Assembly (NCBI RefSeq): GCF_039652555.1
Contig: NZ_JBDJAF010000001.1
Coordinates: 558,001-622,000 of the forward strand
Length of the DNA: 64,000 nucleotides
Origin: Parafrigoribacterium mesophilum
GTDB lineage: Bacteria; Actinomycetota; Actinomycetes; Actinomycetales; Microbacteriaceae
Direction: 5' to 3'
This document shows positions 46,581 to 55,639 of this stretch, in pieces (within the stretch, counting starts at the first letter, position 1; every line of letters starts with the position of its first letter). The translations under genes were made by a program, and so were the position numbers. The notes beneath the pieces were generated by a model that was given only the letters and a program-made list of their open reading frames with translations, ran no database searches and was not told the origin of the DNA.

Positions 46581-47023
46581 TCCTCGTCCGCGACCTCGAG
46601 GCACGGGACCGGGCCGCGTGGCAGGCGCTCTACGCCGGGTATGGGGAGTTCTATGAGGTGCCGCTGTCGCAGGAGAACGCCGACCGGGTATGGGGCTGGC
46701 TGCTCGACCCGCAGCACGAGAGCTTCGCCCTCGTCGCGGTCGACGCAGACGATCAGCCGATCGGTCTCGCGCACTACCGGGAGTTCGCCCGCCCGTTGGC
46801 CGGCCGCACCGGCATCTACCTCGACGACCTGTTCACGGCGCCCCAGGCGCGCGGCAGTGGAGCAGCATCCGCTCTGATCGCGCGGCTGAAGGAACTGGCC
46901 ACCGAGCGCGGCTGCGATGTGGTGCGCTGGATCACCGCGAACGACAACGTCACCGCGCAACGCCTCTACGACCGACTCGCGACCCGCACCGAGTGGGTCA
47001 CCTATGACCTGAAGCTCGACTGA
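46577..47023 (+). CDS. GNAT-family N-acetyltransferase
   Basis: The 148-residue protein has the GNAT fold with DDLFTAPQARGSGAASALIA near 83-102, the acetyl-CoA-binding loop, and ITANDNVTAQRLYDRL near 120. The substrate is unknown. It overlaps valS by four bases and the next gene by one. Confidence 0.9.
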   Translation: MILVRDLEARDRAAWQALYAGYGEFYEVPLSQENADRVWGWLLDPQHESFALVAVDADDQPIGLAHYREFARPLAGRTGIYLDDLFTAPQARGSGAASALIARLKELATERGCDVVRWITANDNVTAQRLYDRLATRTEWVTYDLKLD

Positions 47024-47262
47024 TGCAGCTCGGAACGCGTTGGCCCGTCGGCGGCACCCCGCCGCGGCTGCCGGATGCCGTGACACGCGCGATCGCGGAC
47101 ATCGAAGCCGAACTCCACGAGATCGACACTTCCGGCTGGCGCTGGACCCTCACCTGGCTGGAGGGCAAGCCCATCGTCGAACTCGACGACGGCACGACGA
47201 TCCGGTACGACAGCGCGAGCGACACAGCAACGATCATCGACGCGGTCGATGAGGACAACTGA
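47023..47262 (+). CDS. small hypothetical protein
   Basis: The 79-residue acidic protein follows the GNAT gene with a TGATG overlap. It has a WRWTLTWLEGKPIVELDDGT stretch near 38-57 and no known domain. Tight coupling supports a real gene. Confidence 0.6.
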   Translation: MQLGTRWPVGGTPPRLPDAVTRAIADIEAELHEIDTSGWRWTLTWLEGKPIVELDDGTTIRYDSASDTATIIDAVDEDN

Positions 47263-47271
47263 CCGAAGAGA

Positions 47272-48381
47272 TCAGAACAACGTGTGCTGCGTCGCCGGAT
47301 CAATTCGCGAGGCCATCCCCGGCGGCAACTCCTCGGAAATGAGCGAGCGTCCGGCCCGCTCGCCGTTGGCGTTCCGCAGGCCGCCCATCCCCAGTGCGCT
47401 GGAGCGCACTCCCCCGGTGACCGGATCCTCCCGACCGCGCTCCAGACCGTGCTTGCGGATGAGCGGCTTCATCCGCGCCGCGAGCCACTTGCGATACCCG
47501 ACCGGCGCATAGGCACTGGTGTACAGCTGGTTGTACTTGTCGACGAGTTCCGGATGCTCCATGACCAGCCACTGCATGAACCAGTCCCTCACACCAGGCT
47601 TCAGGTAAAGGGCCGTGTACAGCACCGAGGTGGCACCTGCGGCCTTCGCGCGGCGCAAGCCCTCGTCCAAATGCTCTCGGGAGTCGGTGAGAAACGGCAG
47701 GATCGGCATCATGAACACCGAACAGCTCAACCCGTGCTCGCGCACGGCGGTCACCGTCGCCAGCCGGGCAGTCGCCGTGGGAGTGCCCGGTTCGACCGAC
47801 TGCTGCAGGTCGTCGTCGTACACCGCAATCGACATCGCCAGGTCGACGGGCACATGCTGGCTCGCCTCCGCGAGCAGCGGCAGGTCGCGGCGCAGCAGCG
47901 TTCCCTTGGTGAGAATCGAAAACGGGGTGCCGGAGTCGGCGAGTGCTGCGATGATGCCAGGCATCAGCCGGTAGCGTCCCTCCGCCCGCTGATACGGATC
48001 GGTGTTGGTGCCCAGGGCGACCGGATGCCTCCCCCAGGTCGGCTTCGCCACCTCCCGAGCAAGCACCTCGGCCACGTTGACCTTCACGACGATCTGCGTG
48101 TCGAAGTCGCGCCCGGCGTCGAAGTCCAAATAGGTGTGCGTGGTGCGGGCGAAGCAATAGGTGCAGCGATGCAGACATCCGCGCATCGGATTGATCGTCC
48201 AGCCGAACGGCAATGCACTCTTGCCGGGAATCTTGTTCAACGCGGTTTTGGCGAGGACCTCATAGAAGGTGACACCGTCGAACTCCGGCGTGCGCACCGT
48301 GCGCACCAGGTTGTTGAGCCGCGCGAGCCCGGGCAGCGCATTGGGCTGCTCCTCGCTGATCTGCTGACTGCTCCACCGCAT
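47272..48381 (-). CDS. Rv2578c-family radical SAM protein
   Basis: The 369-residue protein has the 4Fe-4S motif Cys69-x3-Cys73-x2-Cys76 (GCLHRCTYCFAR) and a GTNTDPYQRAEGRYRLM segment near 127. This matches actinobacterial Rv2578c-type radical SAM proteins related to SplB; the reaction is unknown. The ATG at 48381 was chosen over an upstream GTG-type start because similarity begins there; no ribosome binding site is visible. Confidence 0.88.
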   Translation of the reverse strand: MRWSSQQISEEQPNALPGLARLNNLVRTVRTPEFDGVTFYEVLAKTALNKIPGKSALPFGWTINPMRGCLHRCTYCFARTTHTYLDFDAGRDFDTQIVVKVNVAEVLAREVAKPTWGRHPVALGTNTDPYQRAEGRYRLMPGIIAALADSGTPFSILTKGTLLRRDLPLLAEASQHVPVDLAMSIAVYDDDLQQSVEPGTPTATARLATVTAVREHGLSCSVFMMPILPFLTDSREHLDEGLRRAKAAGATSVLYTALYLKPGVRDWFMQWLVMEHPELVDKYNQLYTSAYAPVGYRKWLAARMKPLIRKHGLERGREDPVTGGVRSSALGMGGLRNANGERAGRSLISEELPPGMASRIDPATQHTLF

Positions 48382-48469
48382 GTATCTAGTCGAACATAAG
48401 TACGGAGGATATGCAAGTGACACGCGCAGTGGCGGTGGGAGCTGTCGAAATCAGACACGAAGACTTATA

Positions 48470-48593
48470 GGGGTCTCGACAAGCTCGACCACCGGGAGGA
48501 GACGGGCACCTGCGGGGTCTCGACAAGCTCGACCACCGGGAGGCGGGAGAGAGACGGGCACTCGTGGGGGTCTCGACCAGCTCGAGTACCGGG
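48470..48593. repeat. three imperfect copies of a GGTCTCGACAAGCTCGACCA repeat
   Basis: Copies begin near 48470, 48517 and 48568 and share GGTCTCGAC, AGCTCGA and ACCGGGAGG blocks with GACGGGCA spacers. They lie between the start of the radical SAM gene and the end of the methyltransferase gene. Confidence 0.85.
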
Positions 48594-49406
48594 TCAGCCG
48601 CGACCGAGGATCTCGCCGTGCGTCATCGTGAGCCAGCCGGCTGGATCGGCCGTCCAGATGCGCCAGGCATCCGCGACCTCCTCGAGATCGTCGTGCGTCG
48701 CAATCCCTTTGCCCACCGCATCCGCAGCGAAGGCGGACTTCAGCACCCGGTCTTCCCACATCGTCCCCCACCACTGGCGGTCGGCATCCGTGCTGAAGCA
48801 CCAGACCGAGGCGCCGCTCACCACATCAGAGAACCCGGCCTCCAGCGCCCAGGACTTGAGATGCCGCCCGGCATTCGGCTCCCCGCCGTTGGAGCGGTGC
48901 ACCTGCGAGTACAACTCGCGCCATTTCGTCAGCCCCGGGAGGTCGGGGTACCAGATGATGCCGTCATAATCCACTTCGCGCGCCGCCACGACGCCCTCGT
49001 GACGCACGACCCGACGCATCTCCCTCAACACCGATACCGGATCGGACACGTGCTGCAACGTTTGGTGGGTGTGCACGATGTCGAATTCGTCATCCGGATA
49101 GTCCAGCGCGTAGGCGTCCCCGACGGTGAACTCCACATTGCGCACCCCGGCATCGCGAGCGAGAACGCGCGCCTTGTCGACGATTTCCGGAGCCGAATCC
49201 AGCCCGATCACGGTTCCCGGCGCGACTCGCTTCGCAAAATCCACGGTGATCGTGCCCGGACCGCACCCCACGTCGAGCATGCTGGCACCGGCCTCGAGAT
49301 GCGGAATCAGATAGGCGGCAGAGTTCTCCACGGTGCGCCAACTGTGCGCCCGCACGACGCTTTCGTGGTGCCCGTGGGTGTAATGCTCGCCGGGATGATC
49401 GACCAT
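48594..49406 (-). CDS. class I SAM-dependent methyltransferase
   Basis: The 270-residue protein has motif I LDVGCGPGTITVDFAK near 44, an acidic strand end (IGLDSAPE near 65), and HTHQTLQHVSDP near 109 with a following REMRRVVRHEG segment. It resembles UbiE/arsenite-methyltransferase-like proteins; the substrate is unknown. Its stop touches the repeat element. Confidence 0.9.
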   Translation of the reverse strand: MVDHPGEHYTHGHHESVVRAHSWRTVENSAAYLIPHLEAGASMLDVGCGPGTITVDFAKRVAPGTVIGLDSAPEIVDKARVLARDAGVRNVEFTVGDAYALDYPDDEFDIVHTHQTLQHVSDPVSVLREMRRVVRHEGVVAAREVDYDGIIWYPDLPGLTKWRELYSQVHRSNGGEPNAGRHLKSWALEAGFSDVVSGASVWCFSTDADRQWWGTMWEDRVLKSAFAADAVGKGIATHDDLEEVADAWRIWTADPAGWLTMTHGEILGRG

Positions 49407-49436
49407 GCCCCCAGCCTAGGCGGAGGCGGCTCAAAC

Positions 49437-49442
49437 TAGCAT
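49437..49442 (+). promoter_or_regulatory. -10 hexamer TAGCAT, probable leaderless promoter of the M3 peptidase gene
   Basis: TAGCAT ends six bases before the ATG at 49449 and no usual Shine-Dalgarno position is available, so the message likely starts at the ATG. Confidence 0.5.
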
Positions 49443-49448
49443 GGAACG

Positions 49449-51479
49449 ATGACGAATCCTTTTTTCGCGCCCAGCACGCTGCCGTTCGGGCTGCCGCCGT
49501 TTGCCGACATCCGCGACGAGCACTACCGCCCGGCATTCGAGCGCGGGTTCGCCGAACAGCTCACCGAGGTGGCGGCGATCGCCGACAGCGCAGATGCCCC
49601 GACCATCGACAACACACTGTTGCCGCTCGAGCGCAGCGGCCAGACGCTCGCACGGGTCGCCTCGGTGTTCTTCAACAAGGCCTCCTCCGACAGCAGCGAC
49701 TTCACCAACTCCCTCGAGGAGGAAATCGCCCCGCTGCTGGCCGAGCACGAGGACGCCATACGGCTGAACCCGAGTCTGTACGGACGCATCGTGGCCCTTC
49801 ACGAGCAACGCCACGAGCTGAACGCGGATGCCGAGACCACCTACCTGATCGAGCGGTACTTCACGGAGTACACCCTCGCCGGCGCCGGCCTGGACGCGGC
49901 ACAGAAGGAACAACTGAGGGCGTACAACAGTGAATTGTCCACCCTCTCCACCCGGTTCGAGAAGAACCTCCTCGCCGACACGAATGACCTGGCCGTCGTC
50001 ATCGATGATGCCGCCGAGTTGGATGGCTTGACCGAGGGTGAGATCTCCGCCGCGGCGCAAGCGGCGAACGACCGCGGACTGGACGGCAAGTACCTCATCA
50101 CGCTGGTGCTGCCGACCGGGCATCCGTATCTGGCCAGCCTCACCGACCGAACCGTGCGTCAACGCCTCATGACTGCCTCCCGGTCGCGTGGCAGCCGCGG
50201 CGGCAAGCACGACAACCGGGAGCTCGTGCTCCAGATCACTCGGCTTCGCGCCGCGCGGGCGAAGCTGCTCGGCTTCGACAGCCACGCTGCCTTCGTCACG
50301 GCGGACGAGACGGCGAAAACTCCGACGGCGGTCGCGGACATGCTCGGCCGGCTCGCTCCCGCCGCCGCGCGCAACGCCCGCGCCGAGCAGGCCGAACTGC
50401 AGCACCAGATCGGCGACGAGTTCGAGGTCGCCGCCTGGGACTGGGCCTACCTCACCGAGAAAGTGCGCGCCGCCACGTTCGACGTGGACACCGCCGCGAT
50501 GCGGCCGTACTTCGAGGCGGAGCGCGTGCTGCACGACGGCGTCTTCTTCGCCGCGACGCAGTTGTACGGGATCACCTTCACCGAGCGCCACGACCTTGTC
50601 GCCTACCATCCGGATGCGCGGGTGTTCGAGATTCAGAACGAGGACGGCTCGCCCGTGGGCCTGTTCGTCTACGATCTGTACACTCGCGACTCCAAGCGCG
50701 GCGGTGCCTGGATGAACCCGCTGATCTCCCAGTCGGCCCTGCTCGAGCATCCGGTGGTCGTGGTCAACAACCACAACGTGCCGAAGCCCGCGGCTGGGGA
50801 ACCCACGCTGCTCACCTACGACGAGGTGACCACGCTGTTCCACGAGTTCGGGCACGCCTTGCACGGCCTGTTCGCCCGGGTCACCTACCCCAAGTTCGCC
50901 GGCACCGATGTGTTCCGCGACTTCGTGGAGTTCCCGAGCCAGGTCAACGAGATGTGGATGCTGTGGCCCGAAGTGCTGACGAACTATGCCGTGCACCACC
51001 AATCCGGCCAGCCGATGCCCCAGGAGCTGGTGGACAAGCTGCACGCGTCGGAACAGTTCAACGAGGGCTTCAAGACCAGCGAGTACCTCGCCGCTGCCCT
51101 GCTCGACCAGGCCTGGCACTCGATCGGCGCAGGCGCGGCCGTCACCGACGTCGCCACCTTCGAAGCGGATGCCCTCGCCGCAGCAGGTCTGGACAACCCG
51201 GCGGTGCCATCGCGCTACTCGAGCACCTACTTCGCTCATGCGTTCTCCAGCGGTTACGACGCGGGCTACTACTCGTACATCTGGAGCGAGGTGCTCGACG
51301 CCGACACTGTCGAATGGTTCAAGGAGAACGGCGGACTCACCCGTGCTAACGGCGACCGGTTCCGGGAACTGTTGCTCGGCGTCGGCGGATCGAAAGATCC
51401 GCTGCAGGCCTACCGCGAGTTCCGTGGTCGGGATGCCGTGATCGAGCCGCTGCTGAAGCGGCGCGGGCTAGACGTCTGA
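49449..51479 (+). CDS. dcp: M3 family oligopeptidase (peptidyl-dipeptidase Dcp type)
   Basis: The 676-residue zinc peptidase has the HEFGHALH motif near 464 and a following Glu region (DFVEFPSQVNEMW near 490). The N-terminal helical part begins NPFFAPSTLPFGLPPFADI. Members cut dipeptides or short oligopeptides in the cytoplasm. Length and layout are those of Dcp. Confidence 0.94.
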   Translation: MTNPFFAPSTLPFGLPPFADIRDEHYRPAFERGFAEQLTEVAAIADSADAPTIDNTLLPLERSGQTLARVASVFFNKASSDSSDFTNSLEEEIAPLLAEHEDAIRLNPSLYGRIVALHEQRHELNADAETTYLIERYFTEYTLAGAGLDAAQKEQLRAYNSELSTLSTRFEKNLLADTNDLAVVIDDAAELDGLTEGEISAAAQAANDRGLDGKYLITLVLPTGHPYLASLTDRTVRQRLMTASRSRGSRGGKHDNRELVLQITRLRAARAKLLGFDSHAAFVTADETAKTPTAVADMLGRLAPAAARNARAEQAELQHQIGDEFEVAAWDWAYLTEKVRAATFDVDTAAMRPYFEAERVLHDGVFFAATQLYGITFTERHDLVAYHPDARVFEIQNEDGSPVGLFVYDLYTRDSKRGGAWMNPLISQSALLEHPVVVVNNHNVPKPAAGEPTLLTYDEVTTLFHEFGHALHGLFARVTYPKFAGTDVFRDFVEFPSQVNEMWMLWPEVLTNYAVHHQSGQPMPQELVDKLHASEQFNEGFKTSEYLAAALLDQAWHSIGAGAAVTDVATFEADALAAAGLDNPAVPSRYSSTYFAHAFSSGYDAGYYSYIWSEVLDADTVEWFKENGGLTRANGDRFRELLLGVGGSKDPLQAYREFRGRDAVIEPLLKRRGLDV

Positions 51480-51488
51480 CGCACCTGG

Positions 51489-52031
51489 ACTTCGATACGC
51501 TGGCCTCGCAAGCTCGGTCGGCTACTCAACCGACGCCAGTTGAGTAGGCGAGCGCCAGCGCGAGCCGTATCGAAACCGCGGGCAAACCTTCGATACGCGG
51601 CCTCGTCCCTTGCACACCAGCGGGTTGAGTAGGCGAGCGTTAGCGCGAGCCGTATCGAAACCGCGGGCAAACCAAGGCTTCGATTCGCGGCCTCGTCCCT
51701 CGCACCCCCGCGGGTTGAGTAGGCGAACGTTAGCGCGAGCCGTNNNNNNNNNNNNNNNNNNNNNNNNNNNNNNNNNNNNNNNNNNNNNNNNNNNNNNNNN
51801 NNNNNNNNNNNNNNNNNNNNNNNNNNNNNNNNNNNNNNNNNNNATCGAAACCGCGGGCAAACCAAGGCTTCGATACGCGGCCTCGTCCCTCGCACCCCCG
51901 CGGGTTGAGTAGGCGAGCGTTAGCGCGAGCCGTATCGAAACCGCGGGCAAACCAAGGCTTCGATACGCGGCCTCGTCCCTCGCACCCCCGCGGGTTGAGT
52001 AGGCGAGCGTTAGCGCGAGCCGTATCGAAAC
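51489..52031. repeat. 90-bp tandem repeat array, collapsed at an assembly gap
   Basis: Units begin with ATCGAAACCGCGGGCAAACC and recur at exactly 90-base steps (51654, 51844, 51934, 52024); an older unit at 51569 is 85 bases long. Each unit ends in inverted TTCGATACG/CGTATCGAA arms and contains GGGTTGAGTAGGCGAGCG. The 100-N gap at 51744 falls exactly at a unit boundary. The number of copies is therefore unknown. Confidence 0.95.
51744..51843. other. 100-N assembly gap inside the repeat array
   Basis: Exactly 100 N, the usual placeholder for a gap of unknown size. The flanks are in phase with the 90-bp unit. Confidence 0.98.
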
Positions 52032-52054
52032 CCCTGCCCAACGGCCTCGTAAGC

Positions 52055-52786
52055 CTACCGGTGGGTACCGGCGAGGTCTTCCAAGATCTTGATCACGAAA
52101 GCATCCGTGGGCATTGCACGTTCGGCGGCGAGGGTTCCCAACCGTCCGCTCAAGTCGGCCGGCAACGCGACCACCAATCCAGCGTGGGAGCTCGGGCTGC
52201 TCTCGTCGCGCAGGAATCTGCTGATCACCGGCACAACGATGGTGCCCAGTACATCGAGGATCGCAACCGTGCCCAGCACCCGCGCGTAAATCTCGGTGCC
52301 GATGTCGCCGTCCGTCGCGATGAGGGCGATGATCATCCCGGCCAGGACGGTGATCAAGCCGACGGTGATCCACAGAGTCGTGCGAACGACCGGGCGGCGG
52401 CGCTCTCCGAGCAGCAGCAGTAGATTGGCGTGTGCCAGGCTGGCGGCCAGCACGGTGGCAACACCGAAGGACTTCCAGAACGCCTCGCTCGGTTCCGCAT
52501 CCGACCAGACCAGGTACAGCCCCATCACCAGGCCGACGCTGCCCGCGAGGATGCCGACGTATCCGCACCATTCGAAGCGGCGACCGGCCACCGCGAGATC
52601 TGCCAATGCCAGCACGCCGAAGGTTCCAATGACTAGCGTCGTCAGCATTATCCGACCCTGCACGTCGCCGAAATTCCCGCCGAGCAGAGTCGCGATGCCG
52701 ATCAGCGCCGTGACCGACAACGACACGATGATGCAGATGACGGCGACGCGACGAATCGCACGCAGCCGTTCGCCGGCGATGCCCAA
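52055..52786 (-). CDS. membrane protein with a soluble C-terminal helix pair
   Basis: The 243-residue protein has about six hydrophobic helices between residues 12 and 190 and a soluble tail with VVALPADLSGRLGTLAAERA near 209-228, followed by a helix (FVIKILEDLAG). The tail resembles a ribbon-helix-helix pattern, but this is weak. The TTG start lies four bases after clpX ends, so the gene may be co-transcribed with clpX. Function is unknown. Confidence 0.7.
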   Translation of the reverse strand: MGIAGERLRAIRRVAVICIIVSLSVTALIGIATLLGGNFGDVQGRIMLTTLVIGTFGVLALADLAVAGRRFEWCGYVGILAGSVGLVMGLYLVWSDAEPSEAFWKSFGVATVLAASLAHANLLLLLGERRRPVVRTTLWITVGLITVLAGMIIALIATDGDIGTEIYARVLGTVAILDVLGTIVVPVISRFLRDESSPSSHAGLVVALPADLSGRLGTLAAERAMPTDAFVIKILEDLAGTHR

Positions 52787-52790
52787 CGCG

Positions 52791-54068
52791 CTAGGCGGAC
52801 TTCTCGTGCCGGACTTGCTTGCGCGGCACGATCGTCGGCGCTGCGTTCTCGAGCACTGCCTTCTTGGTCACGATGACTCTGGCGACATCCTTGGTAGACG
52901 GCACCTCGAACATGATCGGCCCGAGCACCTCTTCCATGATGGCCCGGAGGCCGCGGGCGCCGGTCTGGCGCAGCACCGCGAGATCGGCGATGGCTTCCAG
53001 TGCCGCGTTCTCGAACTCGAGCGCCACACCATCGATGTCGAACATCCGCTGATATTGGCGCACCAGGGCGTTCTTTGGCTTGGTGAGGATGTCCATCAAC
53101 GCCGCCTGGTCCAGCGGGGTCACGGTGGCCACCACCGGCAGGCGACCGATGAACTCGGGGATGAGACCGAACTTGTGCAGGTCTTCTGGCAGCACCTCAC
53201 CGAACAGGTTGATGTCGTCGCCCTTGCTGTGCAGCGGCGCCCCGAAGCCGATGCCCTTCTTGCCGGCACGCTGCGAGATGATCTCCTCAAGACCGGCGAA
53301 GGCGCCCGCGACGATGAACAACACATTCGTCGTGTCGATCTGGATGAACTCCTGATGCGGATGCTTGCGTCCGCCCTGCGGCGGCACCGACGCGACGGTG
53401 CCCTCGAGGATCTTCAGCAGCGCCTGCTGCACACCCTCCCCCGACACATCCCGGGTGATCGATGGGTTCTCGGCCTTGCGGGCGATCTTGTCGATCTCGT
53501 CGATGTAGATGATGCCGGTTTCGGCCTTCTTCACATCAAAGTCCGCGGCCTGGATGAGTTTCAACAGGATGTTCTCGACATCCTCGCCGACGTAGCCGGC
53601 CTCGGTGAGGGCCGTGGCATCCGCCACCGCGAACGGCACATTGAGACGCTTGGCGAGGGTTTGGGCGAGGTAGGTCTTGCCGCATCCGGTCGGCCCGATG
53701 AGGAGGATGTTGGACTTGGCGATCTCGACGTCGTCGATGACGGCGTCCGCCGAGGTGATGGTGTTGCGGGCGCGGATGCGCTTGTAGTGGTTGTAGACGG
53801 CCACCGACAGGGCGCGCTTGGCGGGCTCCTGCCCGATCACGTACTCCTCGAGGAAGGCGAAAATCTCCTTCGGCTTGGGCAGTTCGAACTCGCCGGAGGC
53901 CTCTTCGCCGGCCTCCGCCAGGCGCTCTTCGATGATCTCGTTGCACAGCTCGACGCACTCATCGCAAATGTAGACGCCGGGGCCGGCGATGAGCTGCTGC
54001 ACCTGCTTCTGACTTTTGCCACAGAAAGAGCATTTGAGCAGATCGGCGCTCTCACCTATACGAGCCAT
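52791..54068 (-). CDS. clpX: ATP-dependent Clp protease ATP-binding subunit ClpX
   Basis: The 425-residue AAA+ unfoldase feeds substrates to ClpP. The N-terminal zinc domain has Cys13, 16, 35 and 38. Walker A GPTGCGKT lies near 122, Walker B IIYIDEIDK near 184, and the ClpP-binding IGF loop (GIGFGAPL) near 267. The ATG at 54068 has GGAGGAGG five bases upstream; longer frames are not supported. Confidence 0.97.
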   Translation of the reverse strand: MARIGESADLLKCSFCGKSQKQVQQLIAGPGVYICDECVELCNEIIEERLAEAGEEASGEFELPKPKEIFAFLEEYVIGQEPAKRALSVAVYNHYKRIRARNTITSADAVIDDVEIAKSNILLIGPTGCGKTYLAQTLAKRLNVPFAVADATALTEAGYVGEDVENILLKLIQAADFDVKKAETGIIYIDEIDKIARKAENPSITRDVSGEGVQQALLKILEGTVASVPPQGGRKHPHQEFIQIDTTNVLFIVAGAFAGLEEIISQRAGKKGIGFGAPLHSKGDDINLFGEVLPEDLHKFGLIPEFIGRLPVVATVTPLDQAALMDILTKPKNALVRQYQRMFDIDGVALEFENAALEAIADLAVLRQTGARGLRAIMEEVLGPIMFEVPSTKDVARVIVTKKAVLENAAPTIVPRKQVRHEKSA

Positions 54069-54238
54069 GCCCGCCTCCTCCTGGGTTGGTCGTTCCGCAC
54101 ATCTTTGTAGTGTCGAGCCTAACCTGATGCGGTGACACTGCGATGCACGCGGTCCAAATGAGACGCGGCGCGCCGCAAGCGGCAACCTAGACTTGACGGG
54201 AATCACAACGACAGGGCAACTCGGACACGGGAGCGCGG

Positions 54239-54853
54239 ATGGGTACGAGGTGGGCGAGATTCGCCCGCGGATGGCTCGCGGCCGTGGTTTCCACCGCCGT
54301 CGCCGCGGCCTCGCATACCTTCGCCGGCGGCCCGCCGAGCTGGCTCGCGATCGTGCTGTCACTGGTCTTTGCCGGAATGCTCTGTGTCGGACTCGCCGGA
54401 AAGCGGCTGTCACCGTTACGCCTGGCGGCCTCCGTTGTCGGCAGTCAACTGCTCTTCCACCAGTTGTTCGCCTCAATCGGCGGCTCCGGATGGGCTCCGG
54501 CCGCCCATGTTCACGGCGCCGAAATCACCGGTGCCCTGGGCCTGACCGTGCCGACAGGATCGTCACAGCTGGTCTCGGCAGCTGATGCGACGTGGATGCT
54601 CGCAGCGCACGCCGCGGCTGCCGCGGTGACGTTCCTGCTGCTGTGCTACGGCGAGCGTTCGTTCTGGTCGGTGACAGCCGGTGCCCGCGCACTGCTGCGT
54701 GTCCTGTTCCCGCGCGAACTGCAGCCGGTGCCGCTCGATGCCGCTCGACCGCCGAAGAACCTTTCCCGCGTTCTGGTCCTCTCGCCCAAGGCGAAGCTGT
54801 CGGTGCTGCGGTATCGCGGGCCGCCGGCCGGGTCTGCGCGCGCGTTCGCTTAG
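54239..54853 (+). CDS. membrane protein of a copper-type cluster, unknown function
   Basis: The 204-residue protein has about four hydrophobic helices and several His residues near them (SHTF, FHQLF, AHVHG, AAHAAA). Proteins of this shape are often encoded before ycnI and copC-like genes in actinobacteria. A role in copper handling is inferred from the neighbours only. GGGAG precedes the ATG. Confidence 0.75.
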   Translation: MGTRWARFARGWLAAVVSTAVAAASHTFAGGPPSWLAIVLSLVFAGMLCVGLAGKRLSPLRLAASVVGSQLLFHQLFASIGGSGWAPAAHVHGAEITGALGLTVPTGSSQLVSAADATWMLAAHAAAAAVTFLLLCYGERSFWSVTAGARALLRVLFPRELQPVPLDAARPPKNLSRVLVLSPKAKLSVLRYRGPPAGSARAFA

Positions 54854-54937
54854 CTCCTACGAGCTGGACCGGCGGGCGCCGGCGCCTGAACACTTTCTTT
54901 TCCGCCGATGTCGGCACAACTTTTACGAAAGAACTCT

Positions 54938-55639
54938 ATGCACACGCACCATAAGACCAAAGCCTCTCTCGCCCTCGCTGCGGGTATCCTGCTCGCCCTG
55001 GGCGCTCCGCTCGCTGCAAGCGCCCACGTGACCGTCTCGCCCGGTTCGGCAACCGCCGGCTCGTACGCCCTGCTCACGGTGAAGGTTCCGAACGAGTCCG
55101 CGACCGCGGCCACCAGCAAGATCGAACTCTCCCTCCCCGAAGACACACCCTTTGCCAGCGTCAGCTACGTTCCGGTGCCCGGCTGGTCGGCCAAACTGGT
55201 CCGCAGCACGCTGCCCGCCCCGGCGACGGTGAACGGAGCGCAGATCACCGAAGCGGTGACGAGCGTGACCTGGACAGCGGAACCCGGCCACGAGATCACC
55301 GCCGGCCAATTGCAGACGTTCCAACTCTCGGTAGGCCCGGTGCCCGACACCGACGTCATCGCCCTTCCAGTCGTGCAGACCTACACCGATGGGACCGTGG
55401 TGAACTGGAGCGACTCGGGTTCCGGGGCGGAGCATCCCGCGCCGGCGCTCACCGTGGGCAACGCGCCCGCCGCATCCGGAACCAGTTCGTCGGCCGCCCC
55501 GGTCGTGGCGGTCTCCGCCGACGACACCGGCAGCGGTTCGTCGGACGTGCTGGCCAGAGGCCTGGGCCTCGGCGGACTCGTCCTCGGCGCGATCGCACTG
55601 GTTCTCGCCATCGCACGGCGTAGAACGTCGCAATCATGA
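54938..55639 (+). CDS. ycnI: YcnI-type copper-binding protein (DUF1775)
   Basis: The 233-residue protein has a signal peptide cleaved after ASA (27-29), which leaves His30 as the first residue of the mature chain (HVTVSPGSA), a hallmark of copper-binding DUF1775 proteins. The domain spans about 30-160, and a C-terminal helix (about 205-225) anchors it in the membrane. The ATG at 54938 follows GAAAGAA; an ATG at 54908 would add ten residues before the signal peptide. It overlaps copC by four bases. Confidence 0.9.
   Translation: MHTHHKTKASLALAAGILLALGAPLAASAHVTVSPGSATAGSYALLTVKVPNESATAATSKIELSLPEDTPFASVSYVPVPGWSAKLVRSTLPAPATVNGAQITEAVTSVTWTAEPGHEITAGQLQTFQLSVGPVPDTDVIALPVVQTYTDGTVVNWSDSGSGAEHPAPALTVGNAPAASGTSSSAAPVVAVSADDTGSGSSDVLARGLGLGGLVLGAIALVLAIARRRTSQS

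Noticed and set aside
51489..52031. A CRISPR array or a repetitive protein gene.
   Set aside because: The 90-bp unit is repeated in full without spacers. It is open in several frames on both strands only because 90 is a multiple of three and the unit lacks stops; the frames also run through N bases.
54069..54476. A 136-residue extension of ClpX.
   Set aside because: It is Arg-rich and unrelated to ClpX, and the ATG at 54068 has an excellent ribosome binding site directly before the zinc domain.
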